This document shows positions 22,401 through 34,677 of a stretch of DNA of 64,000 bases, piece by piece. The notes below the pieces were generated by a model. The model had not been told where the DNA came from. It saw only the letters and a program-made list of their open reading frames with translations, and searched no databases. The stretch's first letter is position 1, and each line of letters begins with the position of its first letter. Both the position numbers and the translations under genes were made by a program. The stretch is from Laguncularia racemosa (lineage: Eukaryota; Streptophyta; Magnoliopsida; Myrtales; Combretaceae), in contig JBBMOL010000013.1 in assembly GCA_037954665.1 (NCBI GenBank), forward strand, positions 5,642,001-5,706,000, read 5' to 3'.

Positions 22401-25400
22401 AGACAGTATAGACTCTATCTTACATTAGAGTGACGTATGTTCTAATTTGGTCTACAATAGAGCCTACAACAAATAGGTTTCCCCCTAGGCATACGTTGTT
22501 ACGCATACTCCATATACAGTATACTGAAGATGCAAGGGCTGCACTCCATGTTTTAACTGTCAGGGTCGACGAATCCACTATCGCCTCCAAAACACTTATG
22601 GCTCCTTGCCATGTACGAAACGAGGAAGGGCATTGGAAGCAATTACAAACCAAACCCCATATTGTCGATGTGTAGCTGCAGGTGAAGAAAAGGTGATCAT
22701 GGCTTTCCCTACCTTGGTTACAAAGAAAGCATGTTGCAGGCATTGAGATCCCCCATGAGATCATTCTATCCAGGATCGCTAGTTTTCCTTGCCAAGCTAG
22801 CCAAAGTATAAAGGAGTGCCTCGGTAAGGATTTGTTGTTCTATACTACTTTACACCATGGCATTGCAATGTCTGGAGGGCAGAGGAATTCATAGCCACTT
22901 CTGATGGTATACTCTCTTGAACTTGAATGCATCCAACTGAGGCGGTCTGGGTAGGAGGCATTTGGACGTAGGGAGGCTGGTATATGGATGTTGCTCCAAA
23001 ACGGAGTAGCTGGTATACTCCATTCATTATCATTCATTAAGGAATAGAGTTTTGTTGTGGGGGGGAATCCTGTGCTGCCTCTCTTTTTGACACTAAAAAT
23101 TGTATCCAAGGGACCTATCGGGAGCCAATAATCTGCCCATAGTGATATCTCTAATCCATTGTTGGGTTCCCATTGAAAGCAACTTCGAACCACAGTCCTC
23201 AATTTCAGCAACTTCTTTCAGGACTGTGAGTATAGAGTAGGTGCCTTAGCAGACCAAAACCTTCTCCCTTTTAGTAGGGTAGCATGTACCCATTTTGGCC
23301 ATATGCTCTTCGGTCCCTCCTTGCATAAGTGTTAAATGTGCTTAATCTGGATAGCTTTATTCCACTGAATTAGGTTTGGGATTCCTAGCCCGCCACTTCT
23401 CATTGGTTTGCACATATTCTCCAAACGCACTTTGGCCTTGGTATATGTGTTAGGTTGATCGCTCCATAAGAAATTCCTAAGTAATTGGTCGATTTTTGAG
23501 ATGATAGACTTAGGGAGAATGAACACTGAGGACCCGTATACTTGCATAGAAAATATGACCGACTTTACCAGTTGAAGCCGACTTGCATAAGACAGGTGCT
23601 TGGATGTCCAGGAAGTGATGCGTGCTAAGATCTTTTCTAGGAGTGCCTCACAATCCACCTTCTTAAGCTTCGAAGATATGAGCGGAACCCCCAGGTAGTG
23701 TACTGGCAATTCCTTTTCACGAAATTGAGTGGCACAAAGGATGTCCTCTCTAGTACTCGATGTGACATTGGAGAAGAATATACTGCTTTTATCGTTGTTA
23801 GCCTCCAGACCAGAAATGGTGTGAAAATGTTGTAAGGTCTTCATGACCAGTTGTGTGGACTCAACATTCCCATATGTGAATATAAGTAGGTCGTCTGCAA
23901 AGCAGAGATGGGTTAGTTTCTTAGATTTGCAGCGCCAGTGAAGGGAGAATTGAGGGTTGGAGGCTAGCTTCCTCAGTGATGTGGAGAGCACTTCCATGCC
24001 CAGTACAAATAGATAGGGGGAAATAGGGTTCTCCTGTCTCAATCCTCTTCTGCTCGCAAAATAACCAGTCAATTCACCATTTATGTTAACGGAAAACATA
24101 GGGGTGGTGATGCACTGCGCAATGAGAGCACACATGTGGTGAGGGAACTTTATCGCTTTTAGGACTGCTAATAAGAAATCCTAATGTATAGTATCGTAGG
24201 CTTTTTGTAGGTCCACCTTTAATGTGCATCGTGGTGATCCCGATTGCGAGTGGTACCTTGCCATCAATTCCTACGCAATGAAGATGTTGTTTGTTATCTT
24301 TCTTTCCGGGATGAAGGCTGACTGTTCCCTTCCAACCAACAATGGAAAGACCTTCTTGATGCGTGCGGTGAGGACCTTAGAGATTGCCTTGTAGAGTACA
24401 TTGCAGCAGGCTATGGGCCGAAAATCCCTCATATTGGTGGGATTTGCCACTTTAGGCACTAGGGATATGATTGTGGCATTGATTTGCTTGAGTAGGTGGC
24501 TTGACATAAGGAATTCTCTCGTTGCAACGATTAAGTCATCACCAATGGTTTCCTAAGCCTCCTTAAAGAATCTGGCCGTATACTCATTTGGACCTGGTGC
24601 TTTTTCATTAGCTTGAGATTTAAAACTCCACTTTATCTCCTCATTCGTGTATGGGGCATCAAGCTCATTTCTTTGCTGCTCACGTAGAGTCCACGTCACC
24701 ATGTCTCCAATGTCCTCTAAGTTGCCAAGCGTAGGAGGCTTGTCATAAAGCTGCTAGAAGTAGCCAACTATTAGGGCATGCACTTCCATCTTCTCCAACT
24801 GCCTCACTACCATCCTCCCTAGTCAGGTGGTACACGACACTTGTATTATGTAAGCTTTTCATTGCTTTGTGGAAGTATGAGGTGTTTTTATCTCCCAATT
24901 TCAACCACTTGACTCTTGACTTTTGCTTATAAAAGCTCTCCTTAGCCCCTTGTAGGAGGTAATATGCTCTAAAGGCAACCCTTTCTTCCTCTATGCAAGT
25001 TGAGGTACCCGTGGCAAGCATCGTCGATTGGAATTAGACTAGGTGATCCTTTGCAGCCTTGACCCGGCTAGATAGGTCAGAGTATTCAGATCTATTCAAG
25101 TATCTAAATGCCACCTTGAGTTGTTTTAGTTTCTTCACCACCTGAAACATCTTGGAACCCTTCACTTCTCCCTTCCAGCCACTACTCACTATCTCCTTGA
25201 AATCCCTGTAATCTGCCTAAAAGTTGAAAAACTTAAAGGGAGTCTTCCTATCCCCACGCCCGTAATCAAAGTGTATGACTGCTAATGAGTGGTTCGATAA
25301 TATAAGTGGTAGAAACTTTGCTTGCGTTCTCTGAAGGGAGCTAAGCCAGCATTGATTAACTATAATCTTATCAAGCTTCCTTAGTATAGGGTTTGTCACT

Positions 25401-28400
25401 TGTTTGTTGGACCAAGTGAAGAGATCTCCTAATTGCCTCAAATCTTCTAATTCCACATTTGCAATGCAGTTTTGGAAGTTAGCCATAGCTTCGGTTATCC
25501 TCATGTTCCCCCCCCCCCCCCGCTTTTCCGATAGGTATCTCGTGGTGTTGAAATCACCTAATACCACCCAAGGGCAAGAGCTCGTTGAAGGCGCTAGGTC
25601 CTTAAGGTTTAGCTACAAGGATCTTCTTTCCTAGTCACTATTCGATCCATAGATGAATGGTGTAGGCAAATTTATATTATTACGTAGGTTGGTTGCTGCA
25701 CAATGCACATATTGTGCGTGTTCTCGCTCCACCTTAACATTCCAATCCCTTGGCTTTCATGCTATCCAAATACGTTTTTTTGCAGCTGTATTAATCCACA
25801 CCTACTACTGACGCCCATCACGTTCTTAATGGTGTCTTCGTTAGAAGGGTTGACCTTCGTTTTAAGGAGACCAATAAGACTTATTCGTTGCGCTTCACAA
25901 GTTTTCTGGACTTCCGCAACCTTTATGGGATCGTTTAATTCCCGTGTATTCCAAGCTGCTATATACATGAGGTGGGAAATTCGTAATTGCTAGGTAAAGG
26001 TTCTTCTCCTCTTGCGCTGCTTCTTTTTCCGCCGGCTAGAGGATGTAGAACCTTTATTGTTCTTGGAAGAGCTACCAGGCGCTTGGTGTAATTGGGAGAT
26101 CAGTTTGGTGAGGGGTGTGTTCTCAAATTCATCCAAATCCACCTCCTTCTCCCCTCTATCGCACACCCTGGATCCCTCTTGATCAGCACCCTTGTGTTCC
26201 TTGGTATTTGTGGCTATGGAAGGAGTTGTATTCTCAACTTCCCTGCCATTGAAAGAGCTATTCGCAGTTTCCTCTCCAGGTTGCACAGCCACCCTTGGCT
26301 CCATTGCATCCTCCTTGTGTAGCTCAAATAAGGGATCCTTTCTATATTTTCCGGCCCCCTCTAGGTCTGTGTTTATATCCTCATTCAGGGCGCCTTCGAC
26401 ATTAGGGACTTTCTATGCTTCCTTCTTATCTTCCCCTATCCCATGACAGCTTGGGGTACCTGGTTGATGACCCGCTCCTACCCCCTCAACACCAATCGTC
26501 CTTTTCATCTTTCCAAAACGACGGATTGGCTTCCATTGCTCCCCATTGGTTGAGTGCTGGTTAGGCACAACTTGGGGTTGCGGTTTTGGGACTTGGCCAC
26601 CACATTTGTGGCCAAACACGTTGCACTCGCCACACCTAAGGGGCAACCGTTGATATTCAACATGCATTAAAGTAATACTACCATCGGCCCTTTCTACCTC
26701 CACGTGGGTTACAAGTTCATCCCGCGCATCAATCTCCACTAATATTCTAGCATGATTTGCCCTCTACCGTGACATGGTCAGAGTATCGGCTTTGAGGGGG
26801 ATTCCTACACCGCTTGCAATATGACTAATCCCATTCGCGATTAGAAACTCATAAGGGATAGCATTTAGTTGTGCTCAAATCGGAATGTTGGTAGGCTGGG
26901 GCTTATCAAGTGGCAATCCCCTTCTCCATTTGTGCAGCATAAGGAACCTCTGAGCAAAGTGCCAGTGCTTCTCCAAAATGGGTGTGAGGTTTGTCCCTTG
27001 AGCGAACCTAAAGTAGAATACACCCTCCTTGCTGCCTAGGACATCTAAGATTCCATATTCCTTCCATAAACGGAAAGTTGTTGTTTTAACTAGTGAGTAG
27101 GTATTTTCCGGCTTAGGAAATATCCAACAAGGGTGGATTCCCAGTAGTTTGCTCCATGCTCCTCTACTGCTTACGGAATAGTCACCCGGGGAATGGGGCC
27201 TTTCTCGCCGGAGGGATGAACTGGAGATGGAAGTCGGCGTTGCATGCGGTATGGCTGGACGCACAAGCAGCTGCATACGACTTAGTGTTGGTGGCTGTGT
27301 TGGTATGGTCGGCGGGTGGTGGGTGGTGGTTCCAGTTCACTTCTTTTTCTTAGAAACCATTGACATCGCCCAAAGTGGTTTCAGGTATAGACAGGGTAGG
27401 AGGCTGCTGTGGCTTGTCAGTGATGGAACGGGTGTACACGTGGGGACAGCCCTGCTGCAAGGTGTCATTGTTTGACTTGGCACAAGGCTCCAAATTTCCG
27501 CTTTTGGCTTTGCCTACTGGGTTGCTTTTTAAATGAGCAAAAGTGACTTTTGCTTTTTTCTTTTTTAGGCAACTAGTGCACTCCACCTTTGGGGACGTGC
27601 CAATTGTAGTGGTATCTGGATTTCCTGAGAAATCCATTATGTCTAGTGGGCAATGTGGTGGGTTGTGGATGGGATAGGCAGGTGGAGGTGGTTTCAGGTA
27701 AGAGTGTGGAATCACCTAAATGAAGTGGTCCCCTAGGGGTGCGGGCTAGGGCATAGGGTAGAGAGAGGAGAGAGCATTTTTGGATTTTACCTTTCGACCT
27801 CCTTTTTGGCTGCAGCATATATTCGATATGCAGTTAATAAGATCAATTGCAAAACAAAAATGCGTTAGTCTTTCTGAGTTACATCTCCAATGAAGAAAAA
27901 AGTCGGGATTTAAAGTGAGTCTTCTCAAGAGGATGGAGAGAACTTCTATGCCAATGATAAATAAATAAGGGGAGATAGGGCTTCCTTGTCTTAGGCTCCT
28001 TTTTTTAGCAAAATAACTTGCCAATTCTCCATTGATGTTAAGAGAGGATTTGGGAGTGAAAATGTCCTGTTCAATGAGGGTGCAAAAGTGAGAGGGGAAC
28101 TGCATGGCTTTAACAACCTCTAGAATGAAGTCCCAGTGTATAGAATCATATGCCTTTTGTAGGTCCACTTTTAAAATACATTGCTTTAACCTCAAGCTTT
28201 ACTCGCTTTAACTTTAGTTTCTCGGTAAACCTGTCCATGCAAATGCATTCCATTGGAGCAGGAAAAACAATACTTGTCTCAATGTGCAATCGAAGCCAAG
28301 AGAATCACCCTTTTAAGCCCACACGTCAAACACCCCAATTAATTTGAGTATTTGATACAATTCTTTATAGGCAGTACTTGATTTTTTCATGGGACAGGGT

Positions 28401-29314
28401 ATCCAATTGATAAGTTGAATCCATTAACATCAAGAGCACTTTATTTTTTTCTTTTTTCCTTTGCTTTTTTGGAAGGTTGCAACCTAGAGAAAACATTATA
28501 AAGCTTATCTTTTCACAAGTTTGGATTAATGATCAATCTTGTGTTCTTCTCTTCGCAGACAGAGGCTGCAGCTAAGCGAGCCTTGGATTTTGATGGATCT
28601 GACATGTGAGTAAATGGACAAATCTTTTTTCATATTTCAAATGCTTTTAGTCATATGTCCATACTTATTATTCTGTTTCTAGGGATACGTAAGCCTACTT
28701 ATTTTTCTGTTTTCAGGGGTGGCTTCTTCCTAAAAATTCAGCCATACAGGGCAACTCGAGCAAATAGAATATCCAATTTTGCACCACCGGTGGTTGAGGG
28801 TTACAATAGAATTTATCTTGGAAATTTATCGTGGGAAATAAGCGAGGATGATGTGAGGAAGCTCTTCTCAAGCTGCAACATTAAATCCATTCGTTTTGGT
28901 ATGAATAAGGAAACAGGGGAATTCCGTGGCTATGCCCATGTGGACTTTTCTGATAGTCTTTCCATGAACGTGGCATTAAAGTTGGATCAGGCAACTTTGT
29001 GTGGGAGACCTGTCAAAATAATGAGAGCGATTCCTAAATCCAATTCTTACCCAAAAACATGTCCCAAATCCGGTGCTGAAACGCATTCTATACTGTCAGA
29101 ATCCATACCTGCAAATTCTGGAGCCGATCACCAAAAAGCAAATAATATAGCGGATAATAGCAGATGTGATAGTAGTGCAGCTGATATAAACACAAGTGGT
29201 GTTAGCAGTGGTAAGATGAAGCGAAGGACTTGCTATGTATGTGGTGAAAAAGGTCATATTTCTTCTGCTTGTCCCAAGAAGCCTGCTGATGGTTCAAATG
29301 CAGATGCAGCTTAA
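16480..29314 (+). CDS. PHIP1: PHIP1-like RNA-binding protein (two RRMs, one CCHC knuckle)
   Basis: Complete gene. Exons 16480-17000, 18313-18484, 28559-28605 and 28717-29314 join in frame to 445 residues. Start MVLSNKKLKQKLRAALAES is as in Arabidopsis PHIP1 (phragmoplastin-interacting protein 1), which binds Ran2 mRNA and works at the cell plate. Residues 56-70 carry the SKPRLSKRDKRR motif, and ~105-155 are Lys/Glu-rich, a likely nuclear/nucleolar signal. RRM1 spans residues ~183-257 (RNP2 VYVGGI; RNP1 RGIAIIGF, degenerate) and is split by the 10-kb intron. RRM2 is ~278-352 (RNP2 IYLGNL; RNP1 RGYAHVDF). One CCHC knuckle (CYVCGEKGHISSAC) is at 419-432, 13 residues from the end. Arabidopsis PHIP1, as I remember it, has more CCHC repeats and a longer tail. 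All exon borders are GT-AG. Confidence 0.92.
17001..18312 (+). other. Intron 1 of the PHIP1-like gene
   Basis: A 1.31-kb T-rich intron with donor GTTAGT and acceptor TTTTCAG. No insertion was recognised; short open frames inside it are chance. Confidence 0.8.
19147..20155. mobile_element. Non-autonomous MULE-type element in PHIP1 intron 2
   Basis: A 987-bp AT-rich body (19158-20144) is flanked by an exact 11-bp direct repeat, GATGTTATCAT (19147-19157 and 20145-20155). Terminal inverted repeats are imperfect over ~25 bp: AGTTGTCAAAATCGCGATTT on the left against GGTTGTTAAACTCGTAATTT from the right. A 9-11 bp duplication is typical of Mutator-like elements. There is no transposase frame inside. 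Confidence 0.7.
22420..25968 (-). pseudogene. LINE ORF2 protein (endonuclease, reverse transcriptase, zf-RVT), degraded
   Basis: Starts at 25968 with MYIAAWNTRELNDP, the usual opening of the APE-type endonuclease domain. The endonuclease continues at 25567-25217 (VLGDFNTTRYLSEKRGG, FTWSNKQVTNP). RT lies at about 24507-23332 with SPYLFVLGMEVLS and an intact catalytic box LCFADDLLIF near 23880. The zf-RVT region is at 22764-22420 (CFLCNQGRESHDHLFFTC). It nicks target DNA and primes reverse transcription. Stops and frameshifts between blocks make it non-coding now. It is antisense to PHIP1. Confidence 0.8.
25990..27715 (-). pseudogene. LINE ORF1 protein (DUF4283 / zinc knuckle), degraded
   Basis: Minus-strand frames give, in order, a Pro-rich N-terminus, then a DUF4283-like region (about 27276-26875; WIFPKPENTYSLVKTTTFRL, FRFAQGTNLTPILEKHWHFA). 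A segment with EIDARDELVTHVEVER and a cysteine cluster (CGECNVFGHKC) follows at 26740-26600. The end is a basic C-terminus (SSSRRKKKQRKRRRT) near 25990. This is the plant L1 ORF1 nucleic-acid-binding layout. Stops near 26877, 26760 and 26412 break it into three frames. Confidence 0.7.
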
Positions 29315-32300
29315 TCTAACATATGAAAGGTTGTGCTAGCTTTTTATTTTTTATTTTTATGGTTTTCATAGAGTTACTTTTTTTAATGACTACCCTGTAA
29401 CTCTTCTTGAACTGGATATATTTGTTTCAGAAATTAATTTTCAAACGTGCCATGGACTATGTATTCTCATTTTTGACAATAGAAAAAGTAGAGCAACTGT
29501 TAATAGTTATCAGGGATGTGGATGTCATAAAAAAGTATTTGAATGGAGGTCATCCTCCGGTTTATGCTTCAGTATGATTTCTCTCTTTTTTCAATGATCC
29601 CGTGCTTAATTGTATATAATGCTTTTAGTGAAACTCATTCCTGCTGACTTATAACAATATCCTGCCCATTTTGATCCTGAATTAATCCCTGATTGTTTGT
29701 CTGTTTATCATATCTATCTCGTCTGACTAAATGGCCATGAGGATAGGAATCCCTGAGGTTTCACAATTGCTTATGCATATGGAAGATGAAAAGCTGTTCA
29801 GGTCAAGTGATGGCTTAAAGATAACTTCTGCATAGACAACAGATGAATTTGTTTAGAATCGAAGCTGTGTATGTGAGAAAATACTCAGAAGCATTTGAGC
29901 TTGAAATCAAACAATATAATCTGAGCTTATTGGGTTCAGCTAATAACAATTCAAGCATTTGAACCTGATGTCTGTGCCTTAGTTTGCTGATGCTGTGATA
30001 GTAGAGTTAAGTAAGTTCTTTAGATTTTTAGTAAGCTTCCACTTGACAACTTTTTACGGCTTTAATGCATGTATGGATACGTTTCTTTGCAGATTACATT
30101 TTTCTAACCCCATTTTTAAAATTTTTGTCATCTAGCATTTGTAATGCTTAAATGTTTATTTTGATAATCTAGAATAGTTATAACTAATAGTAGTTTTAAA
30201 TGCCAAGTGATAGTGTAATTTCGTGATATTGGCTGATGGGGATTGGTAGTGATTAATTCATATGGAAAATAAAGAAAACGAAATATAATTCTTTTTGGGT
30301 GTTCATTTTCCTCATGTTATGTGATCAATGGTGCTACGAAAATGCAACTGCGATATGGGGTATGGAATGGATTTGATGTATTGAAAATCTGAGGGTTTTC
30401 TTCCTAAGAAACTGTTTTACGACCATACCTTGATATCCAACCATTGCATTTTCATATAAGGAATCTATAAATGAAATCAATCGCATGCCGGTTATTAAAT
30501 TATGGCAAAAAAATTTATTTGAAGGTCAGTTTCCATCCTTATGCGTACTTTTAGGTGATCTGATATGCTAACCTTTTTAACAATTAGAACAAGAGTTCTC
30601 GGAGCCCATTTTCCACCTGTGGACAAAAACTAGGTGGTATCTACGGTTTTACACTACACCACCTTAGCAGCTTTAGCTCTCTCTCGGACAGATACAATCA
30701 CAGGCTCGCAGCCCATATGTGGCTTCTGTGCTTTGACTTTTTCCACCTTGGAAATTGCACGATTTGTCCTCAATTGACTTTGTGTTCTGGGTTTATTGCC
30801 CCCCAAGACTTTGCATCCGATGGAGGCATGGGTCTTCGGCCATTCTATCAAAGCAACTGCTTATGGCAAGATGGTCAACACTTCTAGATAAGCCCGCCTT
30901 CACCAACTTAGATGGCATCAAGTGTTTTGAAACTTTATAAAGGTGAAAAGTAAATGATTTCATTTTATTCTTCATTGATTTTGTGTTAAATTAATTATAT
31001 ATGTGGTGGTTCTTACCATGCCAATTATTCCAAACCATGAACGGAAATCATAAACGTGAGTTCTTCTTCCTGTATAAAGTTTCCTTTAACCATATTATAA
31101 AAAAAGTATACGGAAAAAGAAAAAAATGATGAGTAGTCTTTAGACCATATATGTATATATATTTTATCAGAATTGGTTAAATAGATATTTCACAAAATGC
31201 CATATATCCCTTAGGTGTGGAGTAAATTTAAGTTAACTGAAAACATGAATGGGGAAAGAAAAACTGGAAGCAAAGTGAAATCAGTATGTGTCATCTTTAA
31301 GTTATTTTCTTGGCTTCATTACTGCTTTTCTTCTAATTTTCCCTTTCAACTAGGAGATAGGCCTTGATTTAGGCTATTATTGAAGGTTAACTTAGCTGCC
31401 GAAAATCTAGTTGCTGAAAATCAAGCTACTTTATCTTCGGTTCTTCCTTACAAAAGCTAAGATATATGAAAATGCGGTGCAACAACCAGTATAAAACAAC
31501 ATAAATAATAAGCAGGTAAGACATTAATGTGCAGACAGTAACTCAGTAGCATAACAGTTGATTCATTTTGAAGTAATTTAATTTGATGAAATAAAGTAGA
31601 AATTAAGGGTGTCCAACTATTACATTTTCTGTTTAAATAATGGTAGAAAAGTACAAACTATTGATGTTGACTTATACACAGTTACTTGGAAACAACCAGA
31701 TTCTCTAGAAAGACTTGGTTGGAGAGAATGGGAAGCACAATGCACCTCTAGGGAAGTTTCCTAGGTAGATGAATTTACTAGCCAAATGCATGTAAAATCT
31801 TCAATAAAATCATATCTGGACAATGGTCAAAGTTGCACGTGGACCTTCCCTCAACATATCTGATATTCTTTAGGATTACACGTGCAGTTGTGTGCATTTT
31901 TCATGCCATACTACAATTCTAACCTAATGTTAGAAAAGTTATTAAATTATTAAAACATAACTTCTTCTAATTTTTCTTTTAACAAATTCATGGCATCATG
32001 TTTCATCACATCTATTATTATTAGTCAGTCAAGAGATATATGTTTGTTTTTGATTGACTCACAATGATTAATTTAATATATTGTAATATATATTTAATTG
32101 AATAATATAATTGTTGATGGCTATTTTGATAATTAGACTTTTGACTTGATTTCATGCTTTAGGACTAAAGACTGAGATACATCCAAGTTTCTAAAGCTTG
32201 CATTTGTTTGGTGAGAAAGTAGCAATTCATTTCAGTAGACTAGTGCAATATGCTAAGCAAAGACTGGATTTGAGGGTGAATCTTTACTAACCTGGTGGTG

Positions 32301-32834
32301 ATGATAGGAATTTGAGTCTTAAAAACTACAATGAGGGAAACTCATTGAAAGGCCAAGAAAATCCCAGAATACTAGAGAAGATTAAATGTCAATCCAAGAA
32401 TGGTTAAAGCGTGATCCATCATACCCTTATTGCAATTAACTGCTTATATGGTACGCTAAATGGCATCCTTGCTATAGTCAACCACTCACATGGCATGCTC
32501 AATTGCACCTTAGGTGCGATCAACCATCATATGTCTTCATCAATCAAAAGCTCGAAATTTATTTATTTTTTCTAAATTTAAAATATTGATTTTTATTTAA
32601 GAAAATAAAATGGAGGTGGATTGACAGACCCGACCTAAGATTGGCATTGGATGGACCGATCTTAGTCCTTCGAGTTGGATTAGACACACACCGAAGCCTA
32701 TGACACTATGGCTCAGCAATTTATGCACTAAAAAGAAAAGGAAAAGGAGAAAGAAAAAGGACTTTCTTCAATAACTAAATTGTCAATACAACACACTGCA
32801 ACTTGTGTTATCATACCAATATAGAATCGGGGGA
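29315..32834. other. Intergenic, 3' of the PHIP1-like gene
   Basis: The PHIP1 3' UTR, then AT-rich spacer. The overlapping open frames at 30654-30975 show no recognisable domain. No terminal repeats or coding region were identified. Confidence 0.5.
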
Positions 32835-33495
32835 AATTGGTTGAGCAATAATATATTTATATTATTATACTGACTCTTTAAAATAAAAAAAAAAATTATA
32901 TTAATGGATTTGTTTTTTCAACTTTAAAATATCATAACTTTTTACTTATTTAGAGTTATAAAACCTATAATATATATATAAAAAGACCGATTTAAGTATA
33001 CTATAGTTGAGATCAAACTTCATTACCGTTTGGTATTTTTTTAAAGGTTAAATTGCTATTTTTTGCATGGCCAAATAGTTAAAAAAAAAAATTACATTGA
33101 AGGTATGGATGACGTCCACACCTTCAAGCAAGCGTAGATGTCATACACACTCAAGCAAATTGTTTGAAGGTGTGGACGTCATCCATGCCTTCAGTGTAAT
33201 TTTTTTTTTAACCATTTAGCCATGCAAAAAATAACGATTTGACCCTAAAAAAAATACCAAACGGCAACAGGGTTTGTTTCCAGTTATAGTACACTTAAAT
33301 CAATATTTTTTGATATATTATGAGTTCTGTAATTTTAAACGAGCAAAAAATTATAGCTTTTTAAAGTTAGAAAAGTAAATTTCATTAGTATGAGTTTTTT
33401 TTTTTTTTAAATTTTAAAGAGTCATAGTTTTTTATTTATTTTGAGTTATAGAACTTTTATGAGTAATTGGTTGAGCAATAATATATTTATATTGA
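32835..33495. mobile_element. Foldback element between perfect 29-bp direct repeats
   Basis: An inverted repeat of ~550 bp, centred near 33146. The left arm (32871 to ~33130) pairs with the right arm (~33160 to 33424) with good agreement. The inner stem includes GATGACGTCCACACCTTCAA against its complement at 33171-33190. A 29-bp sequence beginning aattggttgagcaataatat occurs identically at 32835-32863 and 33467-33495. There is no open frame. It is MITE- or foldback-like, and transcription would give a long hairpin RNA. Confidence 0.7.
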
Positions 33496-34035
33496 ACTGC
33501 TCGGCTATGGCTTGGGGATGGAGGAAGTAAAAATATACATACACCATTTGGGGAATGGGCCATAGCTGTCCAGAAGCCAGAGTTTTTATAACCAAAGTAA
33601 GGACCTTACACTGATTTTTATTTTTTGCCTTTTTTTATATTCCATCATTATACTTCAATTTGGAATCAACGAAACCAACGAGAGTTGTTCTTGTTTGTGG
33701 ATGTGACAACACAGCACAGCTTCACGGGACTTCGCATACACAAAGTGGGAATTTTGTCCTAACAAACCTGTTTAGCCCGTGAAAAAAAGAGAGAGCAAAG
33801 AATCGTAATAAATCTATAGCTGTTCCCATTCCCATTACCTGCAAAACGTTTAATTTATTATGCATACAAGTTTAGGGTTCATATATAAAAAGATGGAATA
33901 GCGTGTCTGATCCCTTGTTTTTTCCATGCAACAAGTTAATAAAGGATATTAACAATACTTACATGAATGGATCCTATCTCTTTTTTATTTTATATTATAT
34001 TATTTTCCCTATATTGTTACATCTATGTTAATAAA
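33496..34035. other. Intergenic spacer
   Basis: AT-rich sequence without a recognisable gene or repeat boundary. Confidence 0.5.
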
Positions 34036-34677
34036 GTGAAACCCCCTTTTGTTGTATATTGCTTAATTTTACAAAAATATTAACTCTGCGCCTACGGTAC
34101 TACTAGAAAAAAAAAAAAGAAGCCATAAGCCATGGATTAAGGAAAATGTCTAGAGATATGGCCCTACGTTACAGGACCTTTCTTCCAAGCAAAGGTACTA
34201 TTTTCCAATCGCATTCTATTGTCCATACCTAAAGGGAGGGCTGTTGAAGAAACAGCGTACGTGACATGTTACCATTTAAAAACATTTAGCATTATGTGCA
34301 GGTTGTTGGAGCTAATGGTGGAGACAAATTGGAGAATATAAATTCTGATTAGCGATTTATTTGTAATATATCGTAAGTCGGTACGATCATATTGGGAACA
34401 AGGCCAGATTAAATACTTGTGAAAGAATCCAAATCTCACACATCTTATTTTATAAGCCTGCATATATAATTATTTAATTATTATTAGAATCATGTAGTCC
34501 CCTGATATCAAATGCATGTGAGTAGGATATATTATTATATTAATACAACTTTGTGAATTGAGATCAAATGTTAAATCCTCTCGAAGTGAGGATTCTTTGG
34601 AAACAATAATAGTTTGGCCAATATTTAGTATCTAGAGGGGTTGGTATTATGATTGTCTATCGATAGCCTAGTAACAA
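34036..34677 (+). repeat. Direct repeat flanking the SOSEKI-like gene, copy 1
   Basis: About 640 bp that recurs at 38520-39115 in the same orientation. Shared anchors include aaaacatttagcattatgtg, taatatatcgtaagtcggta and gtgaggattctttggaaaca. It lies ~530 bp upstream of the SOSEKI-like ATG and is non-coding. Confidence 0.75.

Larger units (their letters stand above)
22285..27848 (-). mobile_element. Full-length L1-type LINE inserted in the older LINE
   Basis: The 5.54-kb body 22295-27838 is flanked by a perfect 10-bp target duplication AAGATCAATT (22285-22294 and 27839-27848). On the minus strand it runs from a GC-richer 5' end through ORF1 and ORF2 to a short poly(A) (T8 on the plus strand at 22293-22300). 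Length and two-ORF layout fit complete plant L1 elements. It is clearly less decayed than its host LINE but carries stops in both ORFs. Confidence 0.88.
20757..28195 (-). mobile_element. 5'-truncated LINE (L1 type), interrupted by a second LINE
   Basis: An older LINE lying antisense in the PHIP1 intron. Its pieces are 27839-28186, starting within RT at CILKVDLQKAYDS, and 20766-22294, running from DLLIFSKGNVES through the rest of RT and the C-terminal zinc-finger region to the 3' end. The two pieces read continuously through the insertion point. The RT catalytic box FADD reads FAID, and there are several stops. A 9-bp direct repeat TAACCTCAA flanks it (20757-20765 and 28187-28195) and may be the target duplication, although no poly(A) remains at the left end. 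5' truncation is usual for LINEs. Confidence 0.7.
18485..28558 (+). other. Intron 2 of the PHIP1-like gene, 10.07 kb, filled by transposons
   Basis: Donor GTGAGT after GFK and acceptor TTCGCAG before TEAAAKRAL; the flanking exons form one continuous RRM1. Inside are a ~1-kb MULE-type element (19147-20155) and two nested LINEs (20757-28195). Together they account for about 8.4 kb. Sequence not attributed to elements is 18485-19146, 20156-20756 and 28196-28558; I see no gene there. Confidence 0.85.

Noticed and set aside
30654..30975. Overlapping open frames on both strands downstream of PHIP1
   Set aside because: No domain, no splice context and no continuation; the frames overlap one another antisense, which fits chance.
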